A stretch of 45,787 nucleotides of DNA from Verrucomicrobiia bacterium (GCA_026414565.1 JAOAIT010000051.1:1-45787); one strand, 5' to 3'; numbered from the stretch's first letter, positions 31,218 to 41,176 are shown. Numbers and translations: made by a program. Notes: generated by a model from the letters alone, not told the origin.

Positions 31218-31816
31218 ACCGGCTGTTTGATCAACTGAATTTGCGGCCGCAGGAGCGCCGGCTGGTGATGCTGGCGATGGTGGTGCTGTTTTTGGTGATC
31301 AACCTGTGGCTGGTGTTTCCGCGGTTTGATGACTGGCGGGAGCTGCGGCAGAAACTGAGCACGGCCCAGGAGACTTACGAGCGGCGGGCGGCGGAGGTGG
31401 CGAAACTGCCGCAGTACAAGGCGAAGCTGGAGCAGCTCCAGAGCGAAGGGCAGTTCATCCCGCCCGAGGATCAGAGCACCTCGTTGATGGAGATCATCAG
31501 CCGCGAGGCGGCGCTGGCCAACATCAGTCTGAGCAAGATTGCGCCGGGGGGCGGGGGGCCGATCCCCAACAATCCCTTTTTTGAGGAGCAGCGGGTGACC
31601 CTGAACGGCGTGGCGGCGGAGGGGGATTTGGTGAATTTTCTGCGCAACCTGGGCAATCATCCGGCGCTGCTGCGGGTGCGGGACATGACGCTGAAACCTG
31701 ACGCCAGCGGCAGCAAGCTGGCGGTGGATTTGACCATCGCGGGCAATTATCCCAAGAAGGCCGGGCCGCGGCCGAAGCCGGGCTTTCGCACGCCCACGAA
31801 TCTTCCGCAAAGTTAA
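31214..31816 (+). CDS. PilO/GspM-like pilus or secretion assembly protein
   Basis: A 200-residue bitopic inner-membrane protein: short cytoplasmic start, one membrane helix (LVMLAMVVLFLVINLWLVF, about 17-35), a coiled coil (about 40-80), and an alpha/beta periplasmic domain with SLMEIISREAALANISLSKI and FLRNLGNHPALLRVRDMTL, as in PilO/GspM. These proteins dimerise with PilN/GspL to align motor and secretin. The start overlaps the previous stop by four bases (ATGA), indicating translational coupling. The C-terminus is a short Lys/Pro-rich tail. Confidence 0.85.
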   Translation: MNRLFDQLNLRPQERRLVMLAMVVLFLVINLWLVFPRFDDWRELRQKLSTAQETYERRAAEVAKLPQYKAKLEQLQSEGQFIPPEDQSTSLMEIISREAALANISLSKIAPGGGGPIPNNPFFEEQRVTLNGVAAEGDLVNFLRNLGNHPALLRVRDMTLKPDASGSKLAVDLTIAGNYPKKAGPRPKPGFRTPTNLPQS

Positions 31817-31836
31817 CCGCCCATGCGCATGAGCTT

Positions 31837-34125
31837 ATGAAAGAGAGTTTTGTTGTTTCCGGGTTTTTGACGCGCCGGCGCCGGCTGCTGGGGCTGGTGC
31901 TGACGGCCGGGGTGGGGGCGTTGATGGCCGCGGAGCCGGTGCCCACGCCGCCGGCGTTGCCGGCGCTGCCGCAGTTGCCGGCGCCTCCGGCTGCGCCTGC
32001 GCCGGCGCCGACTCCGGCTCCGGTGCCGGCTGCGCCTGCCGCGGGGGCGTCCACCAATGCGGCGGTGGCGCCGCCGCGGCTGCCGCCCTCGTTGAACACC
32101 GGGGCGTTCACCAATCTGCCGATGGAGTTGCGGCTGAAGGCGCTGCGGACGGCGGGGCTGACCAATGAGGCCGAGCGTTTGTCGGGACTGCTGACCAATG
32201 TGCCCGCCGCCGGCGGCACCAATGCCGCGGGGGGGGAGGAGATTTTGCCGGTGAACACGATCCGGTTGCAGACCGCCTCCTTGAACGCGGTGCTGGATGT
32301 GTATGCGATTCTGGTGCAGCGGACGATTTTGCGGCCGTCGAGCCTGCCGGACGTGACGATCACGCTGCGCAACACCACGCCGTTGACAATTGCCGAGGCG
32401 GTGCGGGCCATTGAGGCGGTGCTGAGCATGAATCAGATCACGCTGATACCGGTGGGGGAGAAGTTTGTGAAGGTGGTGCCGCAGACGGTGGCGTTTCAGG
32501 AGGCCAAGCGGCCGAGCAGCCTGGATGAGGTGCATGAGATGGAGGATTTGGGGCCGTTTGTGACGGTGGTGCGGCAGATGACCAATGCGAAGCCGAGCGA
32601 GGTGGTGCAGGCGATCCAGCCGTTTGCGAAGATGCAGGGCGGCATTGTGCCGATTGACAGCAGCGGCATTTTGGTGCTGCGGGATTACGCGGACAACGTG
32701 AAGCGGATGATGGAGCTGCTGGACAAGATTGACGTGACGGTGCCGCTGGAGGTGGAGCCGGTGGTGATCCCGATCAAATACGCGCTGGCGGGCGACATCG
32801 CGCAGGTGCTGGGGCAGCTCACCTCCGGGACGGTGGCGAGCACGGGGACGGGGGCGGGGAGCACGCGGGGTTTGAGCCGGCCCGCCACGACGACGGGGCG
32901 CACCTCGCCCTTTGGGACGGTGCCCGGCCAGCCGGGGTTCAACCCCACCACGCCGGGGGGGACGACGGGCATTACGCCCACCACCAGTCCGGGGAGCGCG
33001 CAGAGCGCGTTCCAGGACCGGCTGCGCAGCATTGTGGCGCGGGCGGCGGGGACGGGGGATTTTCAGATTTTGGGGCAGGCCAAGATCATCGCGGATGAGC
33101 GGATCAACGCGCTGCTGGTGTTTGCGGACAAGCGGGATCGGGACATGATCACGAACATCATCAGCAAACTGGATGTGGTGCTGGCGCAGGTGTTGATTGA
33201 GGCGTTGATTGTGGAGGTGGGGCTGAATGACAACGAGGAATACGGCATCAGCTACCTGCAGCGGGCGGTGAGCAAGGGCAAGTTCACCGGGGCCGGGGCC
33301 ATCAACAACGCGCAGGGCAATCCGTTTTTGGATCCCAACACCATTGGGGGGGTGGGGACCAACCTGGCCGGGGGCTTCACTTATTTTGCGCGGATCGGGG
33401 ATCTGGACATTGCGGCGAAGGCGGCCGCGAGCGACGGGCGGATCAGCGTGCTGTCGCGGCCGCGGATTCAGACATCGCACGCGGTGGAGGCGAGCCTGTT
33501 TGTGGGGGAGACGCGGCCGTATCCGACGGGCAGCGCGTACGGCGGTTATTACGGGGCGTACAGCACGATTCAGCAGTTGCAGATTGGCATTGAGCTGTCG
33601 GTGCTGCCGCTGATCAATCCGGATGGGCTGGTGGTGATGGAGATCCGGCAGCGGATTCAGAACGTGGGCGAGCCGGTGCGCATAGAAAACGTGGGGGAGG
33701 TGCCGACGACGATTGACCGCACGGCGAACGCCAAGGTGGCGGTGCGCGACGGGGACACCATCATTTTGGGCGGGTTCATCAGCGCGGATCACTCGCGCAG
33801 CAAATCCGGGGTGCCGCTGCTCAAGGACATTCCCGGGCTGGGGGCCCTGTTCCGCTCCTCCTCCACGAAGCGCAACCGCAAGGAGCTGATTGTGTTCATC
33901 CGGCCCACCGTGCTGGAGAATCCCGAGGCTGCGGCGAAGCTGGCCGCCAACGAGCGCGCGAAGATTTCGCCGGTGAACGCGGTGGAAAAACAGTTTGAAC
34001 GGGACGAAAGGGAGCGCACGCGCCAGTTGCTCGACGAAATGCAGCGCGACGAGAAGAAGAAGAAAGGGGCGCGCACGAGCGGCGAACCGGCGGCGAACAA
34101 CCTGCAATCCTTCCCGCCGATGTGA
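31837..34125 (+). CDS. gspD: Type II/IV secretin (GspD/PilQ family)
   Basis: Outer-membrane pore of the same machine. The 762-residue protein has a signal peptide (RRRRLLGLVLTAGVGALMAA), then an unusually Pro/Ala-rich linker (about 28-75) and N-domains (STN/N0-like TIRLQTASLNAVLDVYAI; N1 NAKPSEVVQAIQPFAKM; a further N repeat interrupted by a Gly/Thr/Pro-rich low-complexity insert, about 330-395). The secretin core comes from about residue 410, ending VPLLKDIPGLGALFRSSSTKRNRKELIVFIRP. A charged Lys/Arg-rich tail of ~70 residues follows and may be a pilotin-binding region. It begins 20 bases after pilO. No pilotin is recognised nearby. Confidence 0.92.
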   Translation: MKESFVVSGFLTRRRRLLGLVLTAGVGALMAAEPVPTPPALPALPQLPAPPAAPAPAPTPAPVPAAPAAGASTNAAVAPPRLPPSLNTGAFTNLPMELRLKALRTAGLTNEAERLSGLLTNVPAAGGTNAAGGEEILPVNTIRLQTASLNAVLDVYAILVQRTILRPSSLPDVTITLRNTTPLTIAEAVRAIEAVLSMNQITLIPVGEKFVKVVPQTVAFQEAKRPSSLDEVHEMEDLGPFVTVVRQMTNAKPSEVVQAIQPFAKMQGGIVPIDSSGILVLRDYADNVKRMMELLDKIDVTVPLEVEPVVIPIKYALAGDIAQVLGQLTSGTVASTGTGAGSTRGLSRPATTTGRTSPFGTVPGQPGFNPTTPGGTTGITPTTSPGSAQSAFQDRLRSIVARAAGTGDFQILGQAKIIADERINALLVFADKRDRDMITNIISKLDVVLAQVLIEALIVEVGLNDNEEYGISYLQRAVSKGKFTGAGAINNAQGNPFLDPNTIGGVGTNLAGGFTYFARIGDLDIAAKAAASDGRISVLSRPRIQTSHAVEASLFVGETRPYPTGSAYGGYYGAYSTIQQLQIGIELSVLPLINPDGLVVMEIRQRIQNVGEPVRIENVGEVPTTIDRTANAKVAVRDGDTIILGGFISADHSRSKSGVPLLKDIPGLGALFRSSSTKRNRKELIVFIRPTVLENPEAAAKLAANERAKISPVNAVEKQFERDERERTRQLLDEMQRDEKKKKGARTSGEPAANNLQSFPPM

Positions 34126-34189
34126 GGGCCGGCCCTGGCGGGGGGCGAGGTCATCGGGGCGCGGGAGCGGGGGCGGCGCGGGTTCCGGC

Positions 34190-34218
34190 TTGTCCGCGCG
34201 TGGCCGGCCGCGCAGAAT
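34190..34218 (+). promoter_or_regulatory. Possible promoter giving a near-leaderless sulfatase mRNA
   Basis: TTGTCC (34190-34195), 17 bases, CAGAAT (34213-34218), then 7 bases to the ATG at 34226. The -10 match is moderate. Confidence 0.35.
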
Positions 34219-34225
34219 CCCGGCC

Positions 34226-36328
34226 ATGCAACGTCAGATGATCCGGCTGTGGCTGGTGGGGCTGAGCCTGTGGACGATGGCCGCGGCCGCGGCGGCGCCC
34301 AACATCGTGTTGATTCTGGCTGATGATTTGGGGTGGTCGGATCTGGGGTGTTACGGGGGCGAGATTCGCACGCCGCATCTGGATGCGCTGGCGGCGGGGG
34401 GGGTGCGTTTTACGCGCTTTTACAACACCAGCCGGTGTTGTCCGACGCGCGCCTCGCTGCTGACGGGGCTGTATCCGCATCAGGCGGGGGTGGGGGCGAT
34501 GAACCACGATGCCGGGCCGCAGCATCCCGGGTATCGGGGGACGTTGCAGCCGCAGACGGTGACGCTGGCGGAGGCGTTGAAGGAGGCGGGCTATCGGACG
34601 TTGATGGTGGGCAAATGGCATCTGCACAATCGGCTGGATGTGAAGCCCACCGATCGGGGTTTTGAAGAATTTTACGGGATGCTGGGGGGGTACAATTCCT
34701 TCTGGCATGAGTCGCCGCATTACACGCGGCTGCCGGCGGGGCGTCCGGTGCGTGTGTACACGGCGCCGGCGGGGGATCAGCCGGGGACCTTTTATGCCAC
34801 GGATGCCTTTGCCGATTATGCGGAGGATTTCATCCGGCCGGCGCTGGCGGAGCGGAAGCCGTTCTTTCTCTATCTGGCGTTCAACGCGCCGCATTTTCCG
34901 CTGCATGCGCCGGAGGCGGACATTGCGCGCTATGAGGGGCTTTATTATGCGCAGGGCTGGGATGGCATCCGCGCGGAGCGCCTGGCGCGGCAGAAGCAGA
35001 TGGGGCTGGTGCCGGCGGATTTGGCGTTGCCGCCGCGCAGCGAGGTGGTGCCCAAGCTGCACGCCCGGCCGTCGCCGTTTGCGGGGCGGCCGAATCCGGC
35101 GTGGGCGGAGTTGCCGGAGGAGCGCCGGCGGGATTTGGCGCGGCGGATGGCGGTATATGCGGCCATGGTGGAGCGGATGGATGGGGCGATTGGGCGGGTG
35201 ATGAAAGTGATTCAGGCGGCCGGGGCGTGGGAGAACACGGTGGTCCTCTTTTTATCGGATAATGGGGCCTGCTGGGAATGGGATCCGTATGGGTTTGATG
35301 AGTCCAGCGGCCCGCAGAACCGTCTGCACCGCGGGGAGGAGTTGAAGCAAGTGGGCGGTCCCGGCAGTTACATCAGTTATGGGAGCGGCTGGGCCAATGC
35401 CTGCAACACGCCGTGGCGGTTGTACAAACATTTCAGCCACGAGGGCGGCATCCGGACGCCGTGCATTGTGCACTGGCCGCGGCAGTTGCGGCGGGGGGGC
35501 CGGCTCACGGATTTTCCCGGGCATGTGATGGATTTGATGCCCACGCTGCTTGCCGCCGCGCAGGCCCGGTATCCGGCCGAGCGGAATGGGGTGAAGACGC
35601 TGCCGCTGGAGGGGGTTAATTTGTGGCCGGCGCTGATGGGGCGGGTGAACCGCCGCGCCGGGCCGTTGTTTTTTGAGCATGAAGGCAGCCGGGCGGTGAT
35701 GGAGGGGCGGTGGAAACTTGTGGCGCAGTGGGGCGGCCCGTGGGAGCTGTATGACCTGCAGACGGATGCGGTGGAAATGCAGGATTTGAGCCGCCAGATG
35801 CCGTATCAGACGCGGCGGCTGGCGGCGATGTGGGAGGGGTGGGCGGCGCGCTGCCACGTGAATCTGGCGCTGGCGGAAGCGGCGTGGGGAAGCGGCGGGG
35901 CCTCCGGCAGTCCGGCGGCCAGTCCGCAAATTGCGGGGCGGGCGTTGCGTATTCGGGCGGAAGTGGAAACCCAGGCGGCGGAGGGGGTCATACTGGCGCA
36001 GGGGGGCCGGCAGCAGGGCTATGCGCTGCATTTGCGCGGGGGGCGGCCGGTGTTCAGTGTCCGCATAAACGGGCAGGTGCATGCCATTGAGGCAGGGGAG
36101 GCCGTGGGGGGCCGGTTCCTTGTGGAGGCGCGGCTGGCGCGCGATGGGGCCATGACGCTGGCGGTGAATGGGACGACGGTGGCCGAGGGCCGGGCGGCGG
36201 GGGTGATCCCGGCGCAACCGGTGGATCCGCTGACGGTGGGAGAAGACACCGAGACGGCGGTGGGGGCTTATACGCCGCCGCATCGCCTGCCGGGCACTGT
36301 CAAAAACGTGGTGGTGGAAACCGAGTGA
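34226..36328 (+). CDS. Secreted sulfatase with C-terminal lectin-like (LamG) domain
   Basis: Type I sulfatase hydrolysing sulfate esters, probably on polysaccharides. The 700-residue protein has a short signal peptide (LWLVGLSLWTMAAAAAA), metal-binding Asp33-Asp34 in LILADDLG, and the formylglycine signature CCPTRASLLTG with Cys71 as the residue converted by a maturase. It also has GKWHL and the usual LFLSDNGA metal motif. Residues ~555-700 are an extra beta-rich domain (ALRIRAEVETQAAEGVILAQGG, then VNGTTVAEG) resembling a LamG/concanavalin-type fold, likely for carbohydrate contact. Annotation as arylsulfatase A type is usual for this group; natural substrate unknown. The next gene encodes another secreted jelly-roll protein. 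Confidence 0.92.
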   Translation: MQRQMIRLWLVGLSLWTMAAAAAAPNIVLILADDLGWSDLGCYGGEIRTPHLDALAAGGVRFTRFYNTSRCCPTRASLLTGLYPHQAGVGAMNHDAGPQHPGYRGTLQPQTVTLAEALKEAGYRTLMVGKWHLHNRLDVKPTDRGFEEFYGMLGGYNSFWHESPHYTRLPAGRPVRVYTAPAGDQPGTFYATDAFADYAEDFIRPALAERKPFFLYLAFNAPHFPLHAPEADIARYEGLYYAQGWDGIRAERLARQKQMGLVPADLALPPRSEVVPKLHARPSPFAGRPNPAWAELPEERRRDLARRMAVYAAMVERMDGAIGRVMKVIQAAGAWENTVVLFLSDNGACWEWDPYGFDESSGPQNRLHRGEELKQVGGPGSYISYGSGWANACNTPWRLYKHFSHEGGIRTPCIVHWPRQLRRGGRLTDFPGHVMDLMPTLLAAAQARYPAERNGVKTLPLEGVNLWPALMGRVNRRAGPLFFEHEGSRAVMEGRWKLVAQWGGPWELYDLQTDAVEMQDLSRQMPYQTRRLAAMWEGWAARCHVNLALAEAAWGSGGASGSPAASPQIAGRALRIRAEVETQAAEGVILAQGGRQQGYALHLRGGRPVFSVRINGQVHAIEAGEAVGGRFLVEARLARDGAMTLAVNGTTVAEGRAAGVIPAQPVDPLTVGEDTETAVGAYTPPHRLPGTVKNVVVETE

Positions 36329-36375
36329 AGGAGGGGCGGCTGGCGCGGGGGCCGGGGGCGGGGGCGGAGTTTTTA

Positions 36376-36403
36376 TTTACAGCCGGGGGAGGCAGGCCAT
36401 AAT
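36376..36403 (+). promoter_or_regulatory. Possible promoter giving a near-leaderless mRNA
   Basis: TTTACA (36376-36381), 16 bases, CATAAT (36398-36403), then 7 bases to the ATG at 36411. Five of six bases match consensus in each box. Confidence 0.5.
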
Positions 36404-36410
36404 TTGTGGC

Positions 36411-37334
36411 ATGAACCGCAAACTGGTTTGGGTGGTCCTGGCCACATGCTGTTGGGCGGCCGGTCTGGAGGCGGCCGAGCGATATCCCAATCTGGCGGGG
36501 CAGAGCACGCTGCCGCGCGGCGCCGGTCTGGCCGCCAAGTTCAAGGCCGATGCCGGCGTTGGGACGCATGGGTCGGTGATCTTTGCCGAGGACTTTGAGC
36601 AGGGCGAGCTGGGGGCGCGCTGGGATGAGAAAGGGGCCGGGAAAGGTCGGGCGTTGAGCCTGGTGCCGCCGGGGGAGGCGCGGTGCGGTCAGCGATGCCT
36701 GAAGGTGGAGGCGCGGCTGGGAGAGAATCAGGGGGATGGGTTGACCAAGTGGTTTGAACCGGCGGATCCGGTGTTCATCCGGTTTTATGTGAAGTTTGAT
36801 GGCAACTGCGATTATGTGCATCACTTTGTGACGCTGCGCGCCAATCGCGGCCTGCGGGGGGCGGATCGGTGGAGTGGTTTTGGGGGGGCGGGCTTGAAGC
36901 CGCGCGGGGACGAGCGGTTTTCCACGGCGCTGGAGCCGTGGGGCAACTGGGGCCGGTGGCCGGCGCCGGGGAAATGGAATTTTTACAGTTACTGGCACGA
37001 GATGGAGGTTTCGCGGGATGGCAAGTACTGGGGCAATTCGTTTCAGGCGGAGCCGCAGGAGGTGATACCCAAGAATCGGTGGATATGCGCGGAGTTCATG
37101 CTCAAGCACAACACGCCGGGGAAGCCGGACGGGGAGCAGGCGTTTTGGATTGACGGGCAACTGCTGGGGCACTGGCGGGGGATCAACTGGCGGACGTCGG
37201 GGGCGTTGCAGGCGAATGCGTTGACGCTGGAGAGCTACGTGACGGATCGCTGGACGAAAAATCCCACCAACACCGTGTATTTCGACAATCTGGTGATTGC
37301 CCGCGAATACATCGGCCCGGCGGGCGCGCCGTGA
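36411..37334 (+). CDS. Secreted protein, predicted concanavalin A-like jelly-roll; function unknown
   Basis: A 307-residue protein with an N-terminal signal peptide (LVWVVLATCCWAAGLEA, cleavage near EAAER). The body is rich in Trp, Tyr, Phe and Gly with strand-like patches: VIFAEDFEQGELGARW, VFIRFYVKFD, NFYSYWHEME, RWICAEFMLKHN, QAFWIDGQLLGHWRG and VYFDNLVIAREYIG. The last, with a preceding TxxFDN-type strand, resembles laminarinase/alginate-lyase-type jelly-rolls such as PL14-like proteins, but no catalytic motif is certain. Location after a lectin-tailed sulfatase suggests polysaccharide binding or cleavage. I do not recognise a named family. Its own promoter seems present; a hairpin begins 10 bases after the stop. 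Confidence 0.7.
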   Translation: MNRKLVWVVLATCCWAAGLEAAERYPNLAGQSTLPRGAGLAAKFKADAGVGTHGSVIFAEDFEQGELGARWDEKGAGKGRALSLVPPGEARCGQRCLKVEARLGENQGDGLTKWFEPADPVFIRFYVKFDGNCDYVHHFVTLRANRGLRGADRWSGFGGAGLKPRGDERFSTALEPWGNWGRWPAPGKWNFYSYWHEMEVSRDGKYWGNSFQAEPQEVIPKNRWICAEFMLKHNTPGKPDGEQAFWIDGQLLGHWRGINWRTSGALQANALTLESYVTDRWTKNPTNTVYFDNLVIAREYIGPAGAP

Positions 37335-37365
37335 AAAAAGCAAGGGCCGGCCCGGGGGCCGGCCC
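37334..37365 (-). terminator. Intrinsic terminator of the htrA gene
   Basis: Perfect 9-bp stem GGGCCGGCC (37344-37352) / GGCCGGCCC (37357-37365), 4-base loop. Read on the minus strand it is followed by TTGC and six T residues (plus-strand A-run 37334-37339). It lies 21 bases past the htrA stop; the T-run overlaps the stop codon of the convergent gene. The plus strand has no T-run, so the direction is clear. Confidence 0.75.
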
Positions 37366-37386
37366 GTGGCGCTCCGCGGTTGCGGC

Positions 37387-38880
<1,494 letters not shown>

Positions 38881-39018
38881 AGTTACAGTCTCCATTTTTT
38901 TGTTTTACGCCGGCGAGAGCGCGCGGCGTTTTTTTATACGTTTAGACCCATGGGCCCTGCTGCTGCTCAACCAATGTGCCGCCCGGTTTGAGGCGGGCGG
39001 CCTTGGCGGAGGAGGAAA

Positions 39019-39049
39019 GGCGGACCGCGTGGGCCGCACACGGTCCGCC
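39019..39049 (-). terminator. Hairpin after hsp20, possible weak terminator
   Basis: GGCGGACCG (39019-39027) and CGGTCCGCC (39041-39049), perfect 9-bp arms, 13-base loop. It lies 8 bases past the hsp20 stop. On the minus strand only three T residues follow, so termination may be partial or the hairpin may protect the mRNA 3' end. Confidence 0.4.
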
Positions 39050-39057
39050 GATGGCCC

Positions 39058-39519
39058 TTAGTTGACCTTGACTTCGATCTGTTTTGGACGGGCCTTTTCG
39101 CTCTTGGCCAGGTGCACCCGCAGCACCCCATCCTTGAACTCCGCCTCCACCTTGCCCTCTTCGGCGTCGTTCGGGATGATGAAGCTGCGCTCGAACCGGC
39201 CGTAGCTCCGTTCCACCCGATGGAATCGGCGGCCTTTCTCCACCTTTTCGGCCTTGCGTTCGCCGGAGATGGTGAGGGTGCCGTCTTCCACCGTGACCTT
39301 CACGTCGTCCTTCTGGACTTCCGGCAGTTCCACCTTGATGAGGTACTCTTTGTCGTCCTCGAGGATGTCCACCGCCGGCGCCCATTCAGGCAGCGTGAGG
39401 GTTTCTTCCGAGGCCGTCAGGGAGCTGCGACGAAAAGGCGCCAAGTCAAAGACCGAAGCCAAACGTTTCTGCAACTCCTCCATTTCTTTGAACGGATTCC
39501 AACGAGTCAATGCAGTCAT
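39058..39519 (-). CDS. Hsp20/alpha-crystallin small heat shock protein
   Basis: ATP-independent holdase that binds unfolding proteins. The 153-residue protein has the WNPFKEMEELQKRL N-terminal helix, an alpha-crystallin domain (about 45-140, with PAVDILEDDKEYLIKVELPEV and the family motif GVLRVHLAK) and a C-terminal IEVKV tail of the I-x-V type used in oligomer assembly. A very good ribosome site, GGAGGA, lies 7 bases before the ATG, unlike most genes here. Upstream is a 430-base gap with AT-rich DNA that should hold the promoter. htrA follows on the same strand. Confidence 0.96.
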   Translation of the reverse strand: MTALTRWNPFKEMEELQKRLASVFDLAPFRRSSLTASEETLTLPEWAPAVDILEDDKEYLIKVELPEVQKDDVKVTVEDGTLTISGERKAEKVEKGRRFHRVERSYGRFERSFIIPNDAEEGKVEAEFKDGVLRVHLAKSEKARPKQIEVKVN

Positions 39520-39949
39520 AGTCTGTTCCTCCGTCTTTTCCTGGCGGATTTCATCTCAGCTACCAGACCGGCTCCGCCAAACCGATTTGGCAACCGAGTC
39601 CAGCCCCGCCTGCCTCCACTCGGAGCGGCGGATTGAACTCGCTTGAGACATCAACAAGAAGCGTACCAAGGCAAGGCGGGGTGTGAGTATTTTATAAGTG
39701 ACTTAAAATCAATGGATTATGAAAAAATCGTGGTTAAATATGGGTTGGGCATGCGTATCAGTATGTCGCTCATTTGTAGCAAAATGACACTTTTTAGGTG
39801 CTTTTGTGGTTGGGGTTAATATGTGTCATTGTGCGTCTGGTCAGCGGTCAATGAGTGCAGCCGAAGCCGGTGGGTGGCTTTGGGGAGGAGGCGCGTGGCG
39901 TTGCTGTTTTGGGGTGGCCTGCCGAGAAGGTGGCGGCAGTTTTTTGCGG
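39520..39949. other. Intergenic region between hsp20 and kamA, partly AT-rich
   Basis: No credible gene. The stretch 39684-39840 is far richer in A and T than the rest of the window. It contains an 8-bp inverted repeat AATGACAC/GTGTCATT (39783-39790, 39823-39830) and ends in a plus-strand terminator (39919-39945). The hsp20 promoter should lie here, reading left, but no convincing -35/-10 pair was found. Confidence 0.7.
39919..39945 (+). terminator. Intrinsic terminator on the plus strand with no plus-strand gene upstream
   Basis: CTGCCG (39919-39924), 9-base loop, CGGCAG (39934-39939), then six T residues (39940-39945). Flanking genes are both on the minus strand. For kamA (minus) the hairpin lacks a T-run, so it fits a plus-strand transcript ending here. 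Confidence 0.6.
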
Positions 39950-41176
39950 TTAAGACTGCGGGCCGGCGCAACAGGGGGAAGGGACGGCGTCGCAGACTTC
40001 GGGGTATTCGAAGATTTTGCCCTCGTAATTGCGGATGATCACTCGGTCATGGTTGTGACTGAGGATGTACTCCGGGTTGATGGGGACCTTGCCGCCGCCG
40101 CCGGGGGCATCGATGACATATTGGGGCACGGCGTAGCCGGTGGTGAAGCCGCGCAGATGATTCATGATTTCGAGGCCGCGGCGGACGCTGGTGCGGAGGT
40201 GGGCGGAGCCGGCGATGAGGTCGCACTGGTAGAGGTAATAGGGCCGGACGCGGCAGATGAGGAGCTTGTGGAGGAGGGCTTTCATGACCGGCACGCTGTC
40301 GTTGACGCCGCGGAGGAGCACGGATTGGTTGCCCAGCGGGATGCCGGCATCGGCGAGGCGTTCGAGGGCGGCGCGCGCCTCGAGGGTAAGCTCGCGGGGG
40401 TGGTTGGTGTGGATGCTGATAAAGAGGGGGTGGAATTGGCGGAGCATGGCGCACAATTCCGGGGTGATGCGCTGGGGCAGGAAGATGGGGATGCGGGTGC
40501 CGAGGCGCAGGAATTCCACGTGCGGGATGGCGCGGAGGCGGCTCAGGAGGGCCTCGAGTTTTTCATCGCTGAGGAGGAGGGGATCGCCGCCGCTGAGGAG
40601 GACATCGCGCACTTCGGGGTGCTGGCGGATGTATTCGATTTGGCGGTCGTATTCGGGGTGGAAATCGTAGCCGGAGGCGTTGCTGACGAGGCGGGAGCGG
40701 GTGCAGTAGCGGCAGTAGGCGGCGCAGCGGTCGGTGACGAGGAAGAGGACGCGGTCGGGGTAGCGGTGGACGAGGCCGGGGACGGGGGAATGGGCGTCCT
40801 CGCCGCAGGGGTCGGCCATTTCCCAGGGGGCGGTGTGGGTTTCCTCGAGGCGAGGGATGAGCTGGCGGCGGATGGGGCAGTTTTCGTCTGCGGGGTCAAT
40901 GAGGTTGAAGAAGTAGGGGGTGATGGCCATGGCGAGCTTGGAGTTGGCCAACTGCACGCCGGCGCGCTCCTCAGGGGTGAGGGTGGGCATAAGGAGTTCC
41001 AACTGGCGCAGGGTGGTGATGCGATGCTTGAGCTGCCAGCGGAAGTCGTTCCACTCCCGGTCAGGGACATCGCGCCAGAAACCGCGGCCAGGGGACGTGA
41101 AGGCCTTATACTGCAAAAAAGCGTTTGCGGCCGCGCCGGTACAGCCGGGGTCGTCCGCCTCATTTGACCTAGACAT
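39950..41176 (-). CDS. kamA: Lysine 2,3-aminomutase (KamA family, radical SAM, PLP)
   Basis: Interconverts L-alpha-lysine and L-beta-lysine using SAM, a [4Fe-4S] cluster and pyridoxal phosphate. The 408-residue protein has CAAYCRYC (Cys151, 155, 158), SGGDPLLL, and the PLP lysine Lys363 in APGGGGK. The two acidic residues that hold the lysine side-chain amino group in the Clostridium enzyme (Asp293, Asp330) match Asp319 (YQCDL) and Asp356 (VIDAPGG) at identical spacing, which favours lysine over glutamate 2,3-aminomutase. beta-Lysine can serve catabolism, osmoprotection (N-acetyl-beta-lysine) or EF-P modification; no ablB or epmA is nearby to decide. Transcribed from a near-consensus promoter with almost no leader. 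Confidence 0.93.
   Translation of the reverse strand: MSRSNEADDPGCTGAAANAFLQYKAFTSPGRGFWRDVPDREWNDFRWQLKHRITTLRQLELLMPTLTPEERAGVQLANSKLAMAITPYFFNLIDPADENCPIRRQLIPRLEETHTAPWEMADPCGEDAHSPVPGLVHRYPDRVLFLVTDRCAAYCRYCTRSRLVSNASGYDFHPEYDRQIEYIRQHPEVRDVLLSGGDPLLLSDEKLEALLSRLRAIPHVEFLRLGTRIPIFLPQRITPELCAMLRQFHPLFISIHTNHPRELTLEARAALERLADAGIPLGNQSVLLRGVNDSVPVMKALLHKLLICRVRPYYLYQCDLIAGSAHLRTSVRRGLEIMNHLRGFTTGYAVPQYVIDAPGGGGKVPINPEYILSHNHDRVIIRNYEGKIFEYPEVCDAVPSPCCAGPQS

Noticed and set aside
39642-39670. Sigma-54-like site upstream of hsp20 (TGGTAC, N5, TTGT on the minus strand)
   Set aside because: The essential GC of the -12 element reads GT, and no sigma-54 activator is encoded nearby.
39783-39830. 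8-bp inverted repeat AATGACAC/GTGTCATT with a 32-base gap
   Set aside because: Arms are short and far apart; not enough to call an operator on its own.
39823-40038. Short plus-strand frames after the AT-rich gap
   Set aside because: No ribosome site, odd Cys/Trp/Arg-rich composition, and they run through a terminator and antisense to kamA.
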